Assembly (NCBI GenBank): GCA_937922015.1
Contig: CAKZVB010000263.1
Location: 1-34,652, forward strand
Length of the DNA: 34,652 nucleotides
Direction of reading: 5' to 3'
Source: an uncultured Granulosicoccaceae bacterium
Lineage (GTDB): Bacteria; Pseudomonadota; Gammaproteobacteria; Granulosicoccales; Granulosicoccaceae
Shown piece after piece: positions 12,057-20,607 of the stretch. Position numbers and translations under genes: made by a program. Below the pieces are notes generated by a model. That model saw nothing but the letters and a program-made list of their open reading frames with translations, ran no database searches and had not been told where the DNA came from. The number at the start of each line of letters is the position of its first letter. Position 1 is the first letter of the stretch.

Positions 12057-12318
12057 ACGGGTCTTCCATTGCGAGTTAGTTGAATCAGATGCAACTAGCA
12101 TGCTTGGAGTGACTGCTCATTAATATGTGGAGGAAACGCCATAATCCAGATGTCTGCGATCGCCGGGAACCTCTGGTCAGGGGTTAGTGGGAATGCTGTG
12201 GCGGCAGGCTGATTCAGCCAAACTGTTACGATTCAGAGGACTTTTTAGTAGTAGGATCAAAAACCATGGCTCCTAAAATGCATGGTGATTTGTTGGATTT
12301 CTCGCCAATTTGTGGATT

Positions 12319-12348
12319 TTGACACGCCTTAAGAGCCGCACAACTACA
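12319..12348 (+). promoter_or_regulatory. Weak candidate promoter for glmUS
   Basis: A perfect -35 hexamer TTGACA lies at 12319-12324. At 17-18 bases downstream there is only AACTAC/ACTACA, a poor -10. It is the best candidate in the 300 bases before glmU, but not convincing without an activator. Confidence 0.3.
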
Positions 12349-12415
12349 GCACACTGCCGATAGGCCGTTATCTTTTCAATATTAACCTAAGACTTCGACA
12401 GGATAGGCAAGATTT

Positions 12416-13789
12416 ATGTCGCTCAAAGTAGTCATTCTCGCTGCCGGTAAAGGTACTCGCATGAAATCAGCGATGCCCAAGGTACTGCACCGAGTCGCTC
12501 ATAAACCGATGGTTGAGCACGTAATTGATGCCGCTGCAAGCCTGGGTGCCAGCGGCACAGTGCTGGTGATCGGTCACGGGGCTGATCAGGTGCGTGCCAC
12601 GGTTAGTCGCCAGGTCGACTATGTAGAGCAAACGGAACAGCTTGGTACCGGACACGCCGTACAACAGGCAATGCCAATGCTGGACGCAGACGATACCGTT
12701 CTGGTTGCCTATGGCGATGTTCCGTTAACTAAACCTGAAACCCTCGGGAAGCTTGTAGACGATGTGTCGGCCAGTAATCTGGCACTGCTGACAGTGGTGA
12801 TGGACGAACCACACGGTTATGGCCGTATAGTGCGCGATACCGGTGGCAAGGTATTGGGCATTGTTGAACAAAAAGACGCCACGGGTGAACAGCTTAAAAT
12901 CAATGAAGTAAATACCGGTATTTTGGCCGCTAAGGCGTCGGTGCTTGGTGAGTTACTGGGCAAAATTGATAACAACAATGTCCAGCAGGAATACTATCTG
13001 ACAGATATATTCGAACTTGCGGTTGGCCAGGGCATGACCGTCACCACGCACAATCCCGACTATGAGTGGGAAACTGCCGGAGTAAATAGTCGCTTGCAGC
13101 TGGCTGAGTTGGAGCGCATCTATCAGCGAAATCAGGCTGATGATCTGATGACTGCAGGAGTTACGCTGCGCGATCCGAACCGGATAGATATTCGCGGTAA
13201 GCTGACGGTCGGACAAGACTCTATTATCGATGTAAATTGCATTTTCGAGGGTGTGGTAAACATCGCAGAAAATGTAACCATTGGATCCAATTGCCTGATC
13301 AGTAACGCCACTATCGAGGCGGGGACAGTGATCAAAGCCAACACAGTTATCGAAGACAGCATTGTCGGGGAAAACTGCACGATTGGTCCTTTTGCACGGC
13401 TGCGTCCCGGCGCTGAGTTGGCAGAGGACGCACATATCGGTAATTTCGTTGAAATAAAAAAATCAACAATTGCCAAAGGCAGTAAGGTCAATCATTTGTC
13501 TTATGTTGGTGACAGTACCGTAGGTGCCGGAGTGAATATCGGCGCTGGTACCATTACTTGTAATTATGATGGAGCTAATAAACACCAGACTGTCATTGAA
13601 GATGGTGTTTTTATCGGATCCTGTACTCAATTAGTAGCACCTGTAGTTATCGGTGAGAATGCAGTCGTTGGTGCAGGATCTACAATTACCAAAGCAGTCG
13701 ATGCCAATCAACTGGCCTTTACCAGAGCTGCTGTTAAAACAGTAGACAATTGGCCTCGCCCTGTTAAAAAACAAAAATCGGAAAAATAG
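12416..13789 (+). CDS. glmU: Bifunctional GlmU: glucosamine-1-phosphate acetyltransferase / N-acetylglucosamine-1-phosphate uridyltransferase
   Basis: Makes UDP-GlcNAc for peptidoglycan and LPS in the cytoplasm. The N-terminal nucleotidyltransferase domain starts with LAAGKGTRM (8-16) and PKVLH; YGDVPL and NEVNTGI follow. The C-terminal half from about residue 250 is a left-handed beta helix with the hexapeptide repeats of the acetyltransferase (for example VNIAENVTIGSNCLISNATI) and the GAGTITCNYDGANKHQT active-site segment. The 457-residue length matches E. coli GlmU. glmS begins two bases after its stop, so the two are surely co-transcribed. Confidence 0.97.
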   Translation: MSLKVVILAAGKGTRMKSAMPKVLHRVAHKPMVEHVIDAAASLGASGTVLVIGHGADQVRATVSRQVDYVEQTEQLGTGHAVQQAMPMLDADDTVLVAYGDVPLTKPETLGKLVDDVSASNLALLTVVMDEPHGYGRIVRDTGGKVLGIVEQKDATGEQLKINEVNTGILAAKASVLGELLGKIDNNNVQQEYYLTDIFELAVGQGMTVTTHNPDYEWETAGVNSRLQLAELERIYQRNQADDLMTAGVTLRDPNRIDIRGKLTVGQDSIIDVNCIFEGVVNIAENVTIGSNCLISNATIEAGTVIKANTVIEDSIVGENCTIGPFARLRPGAELAEDAHIGNFVEIKKSTIAKGSKVNHLSYVGDSTVGAGVNIGAGTITCNYDGANKHQTVIEDGVFIGSCTQLVAPVVIGENAVVGAGSTITKAVDANQLAFTRAAVKTVDNWPRPVKKQKSEK

Positions 13790-13791
13790 AA

Positions 13792-15630
13792 ATGTGTGGA
13801 ATTATTGCAGCATACGCACAGCGTAATGTAACTCCAATACTGCTGGAAGGCCTCCATCGAATGGAGTACCGCGGCTATGATTCAGCAGGTATAGCGGTAC
13901 TGGATAAGGACTATAAAATTCATCGCACCCGGGCACTGGGTAAAGTAGCTGTTTTAGGTGAAAAGTTAGAGAAAGCACCAATGGACAGTGGCATTGGCAT
14001 TGCCCACACCCGATGGGCTACCCATGGTGCACCTTCTGAAGCTAATGCCCATCCGCATAATTCGTCAGAACAATTTTCTGTAGTTCATAACGGTATTATA
14101 GAAAACCATGAAGCTCTTCGTAGCGAACTTCAGGCCGGTGGGTATGAGTTTCTTTCTCAAACCGACACTGAAGTAATCGTTCATTTGTTACATCGCGAAG
14201 TTAAAGGTAGCGGTGATTATCTGGAAGGGGTGAAGAACACCGTCGCCCTGCTGGATGGTGCGTACGCAATCGCTATTCTAAATACCGAAGTACCGGACCG
14301 GATGGTTGCGGTCCGCAAAGGCAGCCCGTTATTGGTTGGACTAGGTGTTGGTGAATTTTTTCTGGCCTCGGATACTGCTGCACTGATACCGGTGACACAA
14401 GAGTTTATTTACCTTGAAGACGGTGATCTGGTCGATATCTGCGAAGGTAAGCTTTCGATTTTTGATGAATCAGGTAGTGAAGTAAAACGGCCGATTAAAA
14501 CATCAACGTTGTCGCTGGGCTCTGTAGATAAGGGTCCTTACAAGCATTTTATGCTCAAGGAAATCTATGAGCAGCCTAATGCGGTTCGAGCAACCCTGCA
14601 GGATCGTATTACAGATAGTCAGTTGCTGCTAAATGGTTTCGGTGATCTCGATCCAACTTTGCTGCGCCGCGTAGAGGCGATCCATATTGTCGCCTGTGGT
14701 ACCAGCTATCATGCGGGTCTTACTTCTAAGTACTGGTTTGAAGAATATACAAAAACCCCGTGCACGGTAGAGATTGCCAGTGAGTATCGCTATCGTCACG
14801 TTGCGGTGCCTAAAAATACCTTGTACATCACCTTGTCACAGTCAGGTGAAACCGCTGACTCGCTTGCGGCTCTTGATGAAGTTAAGAATTCAGGTGAGTA
14901 CCTTGGAACGCTGGCTATATGTAATGTGCCTGAAAGCACACTAACTCGTGAAGCTGATGCTACATTGTTAACCAAGGCCGGGCCTGAAATAGGTGTGGCA
15001 TCTACCAAGGCATTTACAACTCAGCTGGTTGCGTTGCAGCTAGTCGCGCTGACGTTAGGCAAAGCAAAAGAGACACAAACAGAACAGCAACGTGCTGATA
15101 TTATCAGAGCATTGTATGAAAGCCCGATCACCATGGAGCGATTGCTGGGACTTGATCGCACGATAGAACATCTGGCTGAAGAATTTGTTGAAAAAGATCA
15201 TGCAATTTTTCTGGGTCGCGGGCCTATGTACCCGATTGCGCTTGAGGGCGCCCTGAAACTGAAAGAGATTTCATACATACATGCAGAAGGTTATCCGGCA
15301 GGAGAGTTAAAGCATGGTCCTTTGGCACTGGTTGATAACGAGGTTCCGGTGGTAGCGATTGCGCCAAACGACAACTTGCTGGAGAAGCTCAAATCCAATC
15401 TTGAAGAGGTTCGTACCCGTGGTGGTCAGCTGTTTGTAATCACAGAGGAAGATACAGACATAGCGCCGGTCGACGGGTTGACTCTGGTTAAGATACCTGG
15501 ATGTCCTGAAGCGGTAGCACCGCTGTTGCTGACGGTTCCATTGCAGCTGTTGTCCTACCATGTGGCAGTGATGCGTGGTACCGATGTGGATCAGCCCCGT
15601 AACCTTGCAAAGAGTGTTACGGTCGAGTAG
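13792..15630 (+). CDS. glmS: Glutamine--fructose-6-phosphate aminotransferase (isomerizing) GlmS
   Basis: First step of hexosamine synthesis: fructose-6-phosphate plus glutamine gives glucosamine-6-phosphate. The N-terminal glutaminase domain has the catalytic Cys2 directly after Met (MCGIIAAYA), HTRWATHG and HNGIIENHEALR. Two SIS domains follow, with CGTSYHAGL, SQSGETADS and STKAFTTQL, and the protein ends in the expected LAKSVTVE. The 612-residue length is close to the E. coli 609. There is no obvious SD; with a 2-base gap from glmU, translational coupling is likely. No glmS ribozyme is expected or seen. Confidence 0.97.
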   Translation: MCGIIAAYAQRNVTPILLEGLHRMEYRGYDSAGIAVLDKDYKIHRTRALGKVAVLGEKLEKAPMDSGIGIAHTRWATHGAPSEANAHPHNSSEQFSVVHNGIIENHEALRSELQAGGYEFLSQTDTEVIVHLLHREVKGSGDYLEGVKNTVALLDGAYAIAILNTEVPDRMVAVRKGSPLLVGLGVGEFFLASDTAALIPVTQEFIYLEDGDLVDICEGKLSIFDESGSEVKRPIKTSTLSLGSVDKGPYKHFMLKEIYEQPNAVRATLQDRITDSQLLLNGFGDLDPTLLRRVEAIHIVACGTSYHAGLTSKYWFEEYTKTPCTVEIASEYRYRHVAVPKNTLYITLSQSGETADSLAALDEVKNSGEYLGTLAICNVPESTLTREADATLLTKAGPEIGVASTKAFTTQLVALQLVALTLGKAKETQTEQQRADIIRALYESPITMERLLGLDRTIEHLAEEFVEKDHAIFLGRGPMYPIALEGALKLKEISYIHAEGYPAGELKHGPLALVDNEVPVVAIAPNDNLLEKLKSNLEEVRTRGGQLFVITEEDTDIAPVDGLTLVKIPGCPEAVAPLLLTVPLQLLSYHVAVMRGTDVDQPRNLAKSVTVE

Positions 15631-16051
15631 CACCATGCTTTCCGGTGTGTGCAAACATATCGAATGGTGTAGAAATATCGTGGTGTGCGGCGCTATTGTG
15701 CGCCCTCACCATCGCATCGAAGTATGTAACACCTGTGTTTTAGTATTTGGCTCCAACAAGGTTTTCTAACTTCGGTGTAGGGTTAGAGACCGCTGAAAAC
15801 AGTGATGCCATAATTGGTCAGAATTCATTTTTCTGGAATCACTATTCGTCATCATTTAATTGCAGTTCGGAACTATTATTATCCAGTCGATTAATAATAC
15901 CGGACTACAAATATGACCAACAACGAACGTCACATCAGATCTTTTGTCCACCTGAAATATCAGATTCTGGCTGCCTGTCTGGCATTGTCGCTGGTACAGG
16001 TTATCTTCTAGCATTGCGTAGTACAATATCGGTTTTAGATGGTTTTTAACT
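15631..16051. other. 421-base glmS-queC intergenic region
   Basis: It holds an imperfect hairpin soon after glmS (GGTG 15682-15685 with CACC 15707-15710, and GGCGC 15689-15693 with GCGCC 15700-15704) but no T-run behind it, so termination is uncertain. A 32-codon ORF lies at 15913-16011. A TACAAT hexamer at 16022-16027, 25 bases before queC, could be a -10 but lacks a recognisable -35. I found no preQ1 riboswitch pattern. Confidence 0.5.
15913..16011 (+). CDS. Possible 32-residue hydrophobic small protein
   Basis: The ATG at 15913 opens a frame with a polar, basic N terminus (MTNNERHIRSFVHLKY) and a hydrophobic C terminus (QILAACLALSLVQVIF), ending in TAG 41 bases before queC. The layout resembles small single-pass membrane peptides. 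The SD is weak (GGA at 15902-15904). I recognise no family. It could be a chance ORF or the remnant of a longer gene. Confidence 0.22.
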   Translation: MTNNERHIRSFVHLKYQILAACLALSLVQVIF

Positions 16052-16738
16052 ATGCAAAAGAAAGCGGTGGTGCTGCTCAGTGGTGGTCTTGATTCAACGA
16101 CGGTTGCTGCTATCGCCCGAAAAAAAGGATATGAAATATATGCCCTGTCTTTTCGATACGGACAGCGGCACGAGGCAGAAATTTCAGCCGCCGGCGCCGT
16201 TGCCAAATTGCACGGAATTTCCCGTCACGTCATCGTTGATATTGATCTGAGAGTATTTGGTGGATCGGCATTGACGGATGATATTGAAGTACCGAAACAC
16301 CTGGACGGAAAGATACCGGAAGGTGTACCAATAACCTATGTTCCCGCAAGAAACACCATTTTCCTGTCCTATGCGCTGGCCTGGGCTGAAGTTCTGCAGT
16401 GCCATGATATTTTTATTGGTGTTAATGCCGTCGACTATTCAGGTTATCCGGATTGCAGACCCGAGTTTATTCAGTCGTTTGAGAGTATGGCTAATTTGGC
16501 CACCGTGATAGGAACGGAATCGCAAAAGTCCATAAGCATTCAAACACCGTTGATCGATATGACAAAGGCCGAGATAATAAAAACCGGAATTGCGCTTGGA
16601 GTCGACTATGGGGTAACCACGAGTTGTTATGATCCGGCGGATAGCGGCGAACCCTGTCGCCAATGTGACGCCTGTTTACTCAGGGCACAGGGTTTTGCAG
16701 ATGCAGGCATTGCAGATCCACAACTACAAAAATACTAG
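16052..16738 (+). CDS. queC: 7-cyano-7-deazaguanine synthase QueC
   Basis: ATP-dependent enzyme that converts 7-carboxy-7-deazaguanine (CDG) to preQ0 on the queuosine pathway. The PP-loop SGGLDS is at residues 10-15. The C-terminal zinc-binding cysteines are all present: C192, C202, C205 and C208 in the CYDP...PCRQCDAC segment. The 228-residue length is typical. No other queuosine gene is in the window. Its TAG stop (16736-16738) overlaps the stop of the convergent allH inside a CTAG palindrome, so the two genes meet tail to tail with no spacer. Confidence 0.96.
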   Translation: MQKKAVVLLSGGLDSTTVAAIARKKGYEIYALSFRYGQRHEAEISAAGAVAKLHGISRHVIVDIDLRVFGGSALTDDIEVPKHLDGKIPEGVPITYVPARNTIFLSYALAWAEVLQCHDIFIGVNAVDYSGYPDCRPEFIQSFESMANLATVIGTESQKSISIQTPLIDMTKAEIIKTGIALGVDYGVTTSCYDPADSGEPCRQCDACLLRAQGFADAGIADPQLQKY

Positions 16739-17634
16739 TGTCTGTTAAAGGTATTTAGTTTTACCAGGTGCTGCAATGTTATATGCACACCAAGCAAGGT
16801 GTAAAACCCCGAGCTTTCCCCATGGTGGCATAATGTTGCCGCAGCATTTGAGATGTTTTTGATCGTAACTGCGTTGTTACTACTATTAGTCATTACGAAG
16901 TATGTGCTTAAGTTCAAAAGCGTATGTACATGGTCTATCGCCATGCCGTCACACGCTGCAATCAAATGGGCGTGACTGATTGAATTTGTTTTTCCAGGTG
17001 CTTCTTTCATCACCCATGTCCGTAATTGACTGAACGAATTTTCCACACCTAAAATATGCAAAGCCACCAGCATACCCACCAGAATGTCATCCCCGGCTGG
17101 TGTCAGTCCGTCTCCACAGCCAATTAGACCGGTTAAATCTGCGGGTAGCGATCCTGAGGCCCAAAGCCAGTGACTGAGCATGGATTTATACTCGCTCAGC
17201 CGGGTGTCAATAATGTTGGAGGTTACTGTGTCCAGCGCTGTGTCTTTATTAGCTCTGTAGCTTGCTATTACTTCTTGCAGTGCGGTAGTGACCGAGTTCA
17301 GCGCGACAACGTTGTCTTTGTTAAGGATCAGTTCAGGGGGATCGGATGGTTTCCTATACCGAGTATTCAGTGTTGAAAATTGATAACTGTCTGAGAGAAT
17401 CAGCTGCTGTTGTTCGTAGGTCCATCGGTCACCCACCTTAATTTCACTGAGATGTTGCAACTCGGTTCGAATATTAAGTGGTCCGGTTGGAATCGCTTTT
17501 GTGCCCAGGCAGCACAAGGCATCGTTTGCGCAAAGATAGATGGAACTACTGAACAGGGCGATTATCTCACCTCTGGCTGCTTCGATTACTGTTTTAGCCA
17601 GCGGGCCACAGTCGGTAATGTTTGATACCAGCAA
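16735..17634 (-). CDS. allH: AllH-like oxamate carbamoyltransferase subunit (DUF2877), TTG start
   Basis: DUF2877 protein related to E. coli YlbF/AllH, one of the three proteins reported to form oxamate carbamoyltransferase, which phosphorolyses oxalurate to oxamate and carbamoyl phosphate. The family signature is [15 protein letters not shown] at residues 169-183; an N-terminal segment with LFSSSIYL and GPLNI also fits. At 299 residues it is slightly longer than E. coli AllH. The start must be TTG at 17634 or further inside, because the codon just upstream, in the same frame, is the TAA stop of allF. I see no SD, so translation probably depends on coupling to allF or on readthrough. It is the last gene of the operon. 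Confidence 0.8.
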   Translation of the reverse strand: MLVSNITDCGPLAKTVIEAARGEIIALFSSSIYLCANDALCCLGTKAIPTGPLNIRTELQHLSEIKVGDRWTYEQQQLILSDSYQFSTLNTRYRKPSDPPELILNKDNVVALNSVTTALQEVIASYRANKDTALDTVTSNIIDTRLSEYKSMLSHWLWASGSLPADLTGLIGCGDGLTPAGDDILVGMLVALHILGVENSFSQLRTWVMKEAPGKTNSISHAHLIAACDGMAIDHVHTLLNLSTYFVMTNSSNNAVTIKNISNAAATLCHHGESSGFYTLLGVHITLQHLVKLNTFNRH

Positions 17635-19173
17635 TTACGCAATTCGATTGATAATGGCCGCGGCAAGCTCAGCCGCTGCTGTGTTGCAGTTGCAGACGGT
17701 GATGCCGCACTCTAGTAGAGCGTCCTGTTGCTCGTGCAGTTTCTGGGGATCGTACTCGGTACCACACACAGAGGCTATCAGTACCGGACCTTGATCGTTA
17801 GTGGCGTGGTATTTTTGTACAGCCTCTGCAATAGCCTGTACAGGATTGTTGTGAGCGCCGTAGCCCAGAACCAAATCCAGAAGAATCACTGCGGTGTCAG
17901 GATTGTGTAGGTTTTCTTCAAGGATAGGTATGCGTACAAGTGGTTCCATCATCGGGTGTGGGCGACCCACAGTGTATTCATCAGCGCCCAGATCAATTAT
18001 CTGGTGGCTGGAGGCATTAACTTTGTCGATATGTGCTGAACCTGGCACCGGTGCGTTGGATGAAGTGGTGAGTCCCATTCGTTGCAGAATTAATTGTGTT
18101 TCTGTGCATAAGGTCCCACCGGTGTAAAGCCCTGTAAGGTTTTTGCGTGTGTTGTTAAGACTGCCGGTCAGCTGATCGGCCAGTGCATCAGTGTCTTGCC
18201 GGGGTAGTGATTTACCACTGGCCAGTTCAGCGGTTTCTCTGAGCGTGGAGGCGTATTGAATGTGCTCCTGATATGCAGATTCGCTTTGTCCAAATACGCA
18301 TGCGATTGCGGATTTACCACAACGACTGAGTTTGTCGAACACCAATTTTGCTGTGGCATTGCCCGGTGGTTTTGAAATAAGAACTATTTGATCGACAGAG
18401 CTATCTTTTGCCAACAGATCAATGGCGGTAAGTGTTGAGATTCCACCGATATCGTCGCTGAGGTCGCGACCGCCAACACCAATTCCGTGTTTTAGTACAC
18501 CACCTAGCATTGAAAACAGCACGGCAAATTCCTGCAAGCCGGTGCCGGACGCCGCGATAACGGCTGTTGTACCCTGTGACAGATCCGGGTGGCTGGATGG
18601 CAGAGCAAGAGCGTTTGCAAAAGCCAATGGCACACCGTTGATATACGCGGTGCCACAGTCCGGTCCCATCACAATTAACTCTTTTTGTTGCGCCAGCCTT
18701 TTAAGAGATGCCTCCTGTTCCAGACTGACGTTGTCGCTGAATATCATCACGTTCAGACCGTGCTCAAGTGCGCTGCGAGCTTCACGCGCAGCGTAGCTTC
18801 CGGGTGTTGATATCAGCGCCAGGTTGGCATCCGTATGGGTGGTAAGTTCACCGCGCAGGGTGCGGGCGCTGGCTGTCGTGGCACTCGATTTAAGCGCACC
18901 ACCTTCCAGTGATTTGTTGGCCAGCGCCAGTGCCCGGTTGCCACTGGCTTTACTGGCAGCACGCAGTGCGATGACCAGGTCATTTGGTCCGGCCGTTTCA
19001 CCGGTACTGTTTAACACGCCGGCGTCACGCATGATCTGGATGTTCGATGGTGTACCTATCATTAGAACGGCATCTTCGATACCGTCACTGGCTGTTATTT
19101 CAGCAGACAGGCGCATCAGCGCAACTGAATCCAGATAGAATCCTTTGCGTATCTCATTAATAATTTCACTCAC
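17635..19173 (-). CDS. allF: AllF/FdrA-like oxamate carbamoyltransferase subunit, GTG start
   Basis: FdrA-family protein with a succinyl-CoA-synthetase-like fold. E. coli AllF (FdrA) acts with AllG and AllH as oxamate carbamoyltransferase. Visible marks are an N-terminal IGTPSNIQIM (39-48), MGPDCGTAYINGVPLAFAN (169-187), the glycine-rich AASGTGLQEFAVLFSMLGG (207-225), GIGVGGRDLSDDIGG (230-244), GLYTGGTLCTE (348-358) and DLGADEYTVGRPHPMMEP (394-411). The 512-residue length is usual for the long form. Its GTG start overlaps the allG stop (GTGA), and its TAA stop is directly followed in frame by the TTG of allH. The product could in principle act on another carbamoyl or acyl substrate, but the neighbours argue for oxalurate. 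Confidence 0.85.
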   Translation of the reverse strand: MSEIINEIRKGFYLDSVALMRLSAEITASDGIEDAVLMIGTPSNIQIMRDAGVLNSTGETAGPNDLVIALRAASKASGNRALALANKSLEGGALKSSATTASARTLRGELTTHTDANLALISTPGSYAAREARSALEHGLNVMIFSDNVSLEQEASLKRLAQQKELIVMGPDCGTAYINGVPLAFANALALPSSHPDLSQGTTAVIAASGTGLQEFAVLFSMLGGVLKHGIGVGGRDLSDDIGGISTLTAIDLLAKDSSVDQIVLISKPPGNATAKLVFDKLSRCGKSAIACVFGQSESAYQEHIQYASTLRETAELASGKSLPRQDTDALADQLTGSLNNTRKNLTGLYTGGTLCTETQLILQRMGLTTSSNAPVPGSAHIDKVNASSHQIIDLGADEYTVGRPHPMMEPLVRIPILEENLHNPDTAVILLDLVLGYGAHNNPVQAIAEAVQKYHATNDQGPVLIASVCGTEYDPQKLHEQQDALLECGITVCNCNTAAAELAAAIINRIA

Positions 19174-20594
19174 AGTGATGTCAACCTTTCAGACAATGCC
19201 ACACAAGCTTTTTCAAAGCAGGCCAGTGGTGCGTTAACCACACCTGCGCCTACCTGACCGATACCGGGCTGACGATGCGCTATGCCGGTATTGATCGTCG
19301 GTGTGATACCGGAACTCACCACTTTGCGAATGTCGATACCCGATGGCACACCGGCAAAATCAAGCGCCGGTATGGTCCACTCCGGATTTCTCGAGTGGGT
19401 GATCTCAGCCATCTGGTTGGTATAAGTGACAGCATCTGCAGCACCGCCGGCACCGACAAAGCCTGCTACCGCTGGAGAGGCTGCCATGGCGAATCCACCC
19501 AGACCGATGGTTTCAACGATGGTTGAATCACCCATATCAGGGTTGGCATCTTTTTCCGTGAAACCGGGGAAATAAAGACCCCGTGGCATTTCTACGGGGG
19601 CGGTAAACCACTCGTCGCCGCAACCGCTGACGCGTATTCCAAAGTCAGTGCCATTGCGCGACATGGCAGTGACAATTGAGGAGCCGCCAATACCTTTGAC
19701 CGGATCCATGATGGCTTTGCCCATGGCCATTGCTATGTTGAGGAAGAATTGATCATTGCCCGCGATAAACTCCAGTACCTCGCAGGCGGTATCGGGTTCG
19801 GTTACCCGTGCCATGGTGGGTGCCAACTCCCTCAGGATCAAACTGGTGCAGGCGACGTTGCGCTGATGCATTTCATCGCCCATGGATAAACCGCGGGCAA
19901 TTATATTTTTAAGACCCACGCCATCGCAGGCTAAGAGCGTATCAGCCAATAGCGGACCCAGAGTAGTTTCAAGCCATCGCAATCTGTCGAGTACAGATTC
20001 ATCGTTGCCGCCGAAACGCATGACTTTGCCAAGTCCTTCGTTTATCGCACAATAGCTTTTATTACCGAAGGTGGTATTTTCCACTACCATCAATGGCATT
20101 GATCGTGTGGTGATACCTGTCATCGGTCCCACCGCATTGTGATGATGATTGGGTTCGAAATCTATTTTGCCAGCCGCGGCCATTTTTTCTGCTGCTAGCA
20201 GATCTTTTGCCCAGCCTTCCAGGACGATAGCGCCACAAATAGCACCCTGCATAGGTCCGCACATCTGTTGCCATTGCACCGGCGGCCCGGCATGTAGAAG
20301 TTTATGTTCACCCAGTCCTTCAATAACTTCGCCGGCCAGTCGCACGTCGACCAACACCGGATTGGCGGTGTGCATCTTTTCAATGGCCTGCAGGTTGGCT
20401 TTGTCGACCATAGCTGCCAGGCTTCCCCAGCTGAGCGCGTCGCAGCTGGCCAGTACATTCATGTCTTTGCTGGCGGGTGGTCGCCAGTCCACCGCGGTTG
20501 CCTGAACTGCCTGTGCGGTCAGGTCGTCGACAAATCCTTTTAATCCTACCCCTATGACTTTCGGGCCGTTGTTCAGTAAGTCTGCTGCTGACAT
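19170..20594 (-). CDS. allG: AllG-like oxamate carbamoyltransferase subunit (DUF1116, YlbE family)
   Basis: DUF1116 protein related to E. coli YlbE/AllG, the third part of oxamate carbamoyltransferase. The N terminus GVGLKGFVDDLTAQAVQATAVDWRPP (residues 15-40) matches the family opening. HAGPPVQWQQMCGPMQGA (101-118) and NHHHNAVGPMTGITT (149-163) are rich in residues likely to bind substrate. The C-terminal glycine-rich segment GFVGAGGAADAVTYTNQM also fits. The 474-residue length is normal. It starts at ATG 20594, only 13 bases after the aminotransferase gene, and overlaps allF by four bases. The gene order here (G, F, H) differs from E. coli (F, G, H). Confidence 0.85.
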   Translation of the reverse strand: MSAADLLNNGPKVIGVGLKGFVDDLTAQAVQATAVDWRPPASKDMNVLASCDALSWGSLAAMVDKANLQAIEKMHTANPVLVDVRLAGEVIEGLGEHKLLHAGPPVQWQQMCGPMQGAICGAIVLEGWAKDLLAAEKMAAAGKIDFEPNHHHNAVGPMTGITTRSMPLMVVENTTFGNKSYCAINEGLGKVMRFGGNDESVLDRLRWLETTLGPLLADTLLACDGVGLKNIIARGLSMGDEMHQRNVACTSLILRELAPTMARVTEPDTACEVLEFIAGNDQFFLNIAMAMGKAIMDPVKGIGGSSIVTAMSRNGTDFGIRVSGCGDEWFTAPVEMPRGLYFPGFTEKDANPDMGDSTIVETIGLGGFAMAASPAVAGFVGAGGAADAVTYTNQMAEITHSRNPEWTIPALDFAGVPSGIDIRKVVSSGITPTINTGIAHRQPGIGQVGAGVVNAPLACFEKACVALSERLTSL

Positions 20595-20607
20595 TGTTGT
20601 TATACCC

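Larger units (their letters stand above)
11767..12415. other. 649-base atpC-glmU intergenic region
   Basis: Apart from the atp terminator at the left end, this stretch holds a possible small membrane-protein ORF on the minus strand (11889-12056) and a TTGACA element at 12319-12324 that could be the -35 of the glmUS promoter; the -10 region around 12342-12348 (AACTACA) is poor. I see no RNA gene, repeat array or mobile-element remnant. The last 100 bases before glmU are moderately AT-rich, with GACAGGATAGG as the nearest SD-like sequence. Confidence 0.6.

Noticed and set aside
15682-15710. Rho-independent terminator after glmS
   Set aside because: The stem has an internal loop and is not followed by a T-run. 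I kept it only as a note in the gap description.
15740-16051. preQ1 riboswitch upstream of queC
   Set aside because: I saw neither the short pseudoknot pattern with an A-rich tail nor any other convincing aptamer layout. A covariance-model search would settle it.
15747-16206. ORFs of 100 and 116 codons on the two strands over the glmS-queC gap
   Set aside because: Their sequences lack family motifs, have mixed composition and partly shadow queC. They read as chance open frames.
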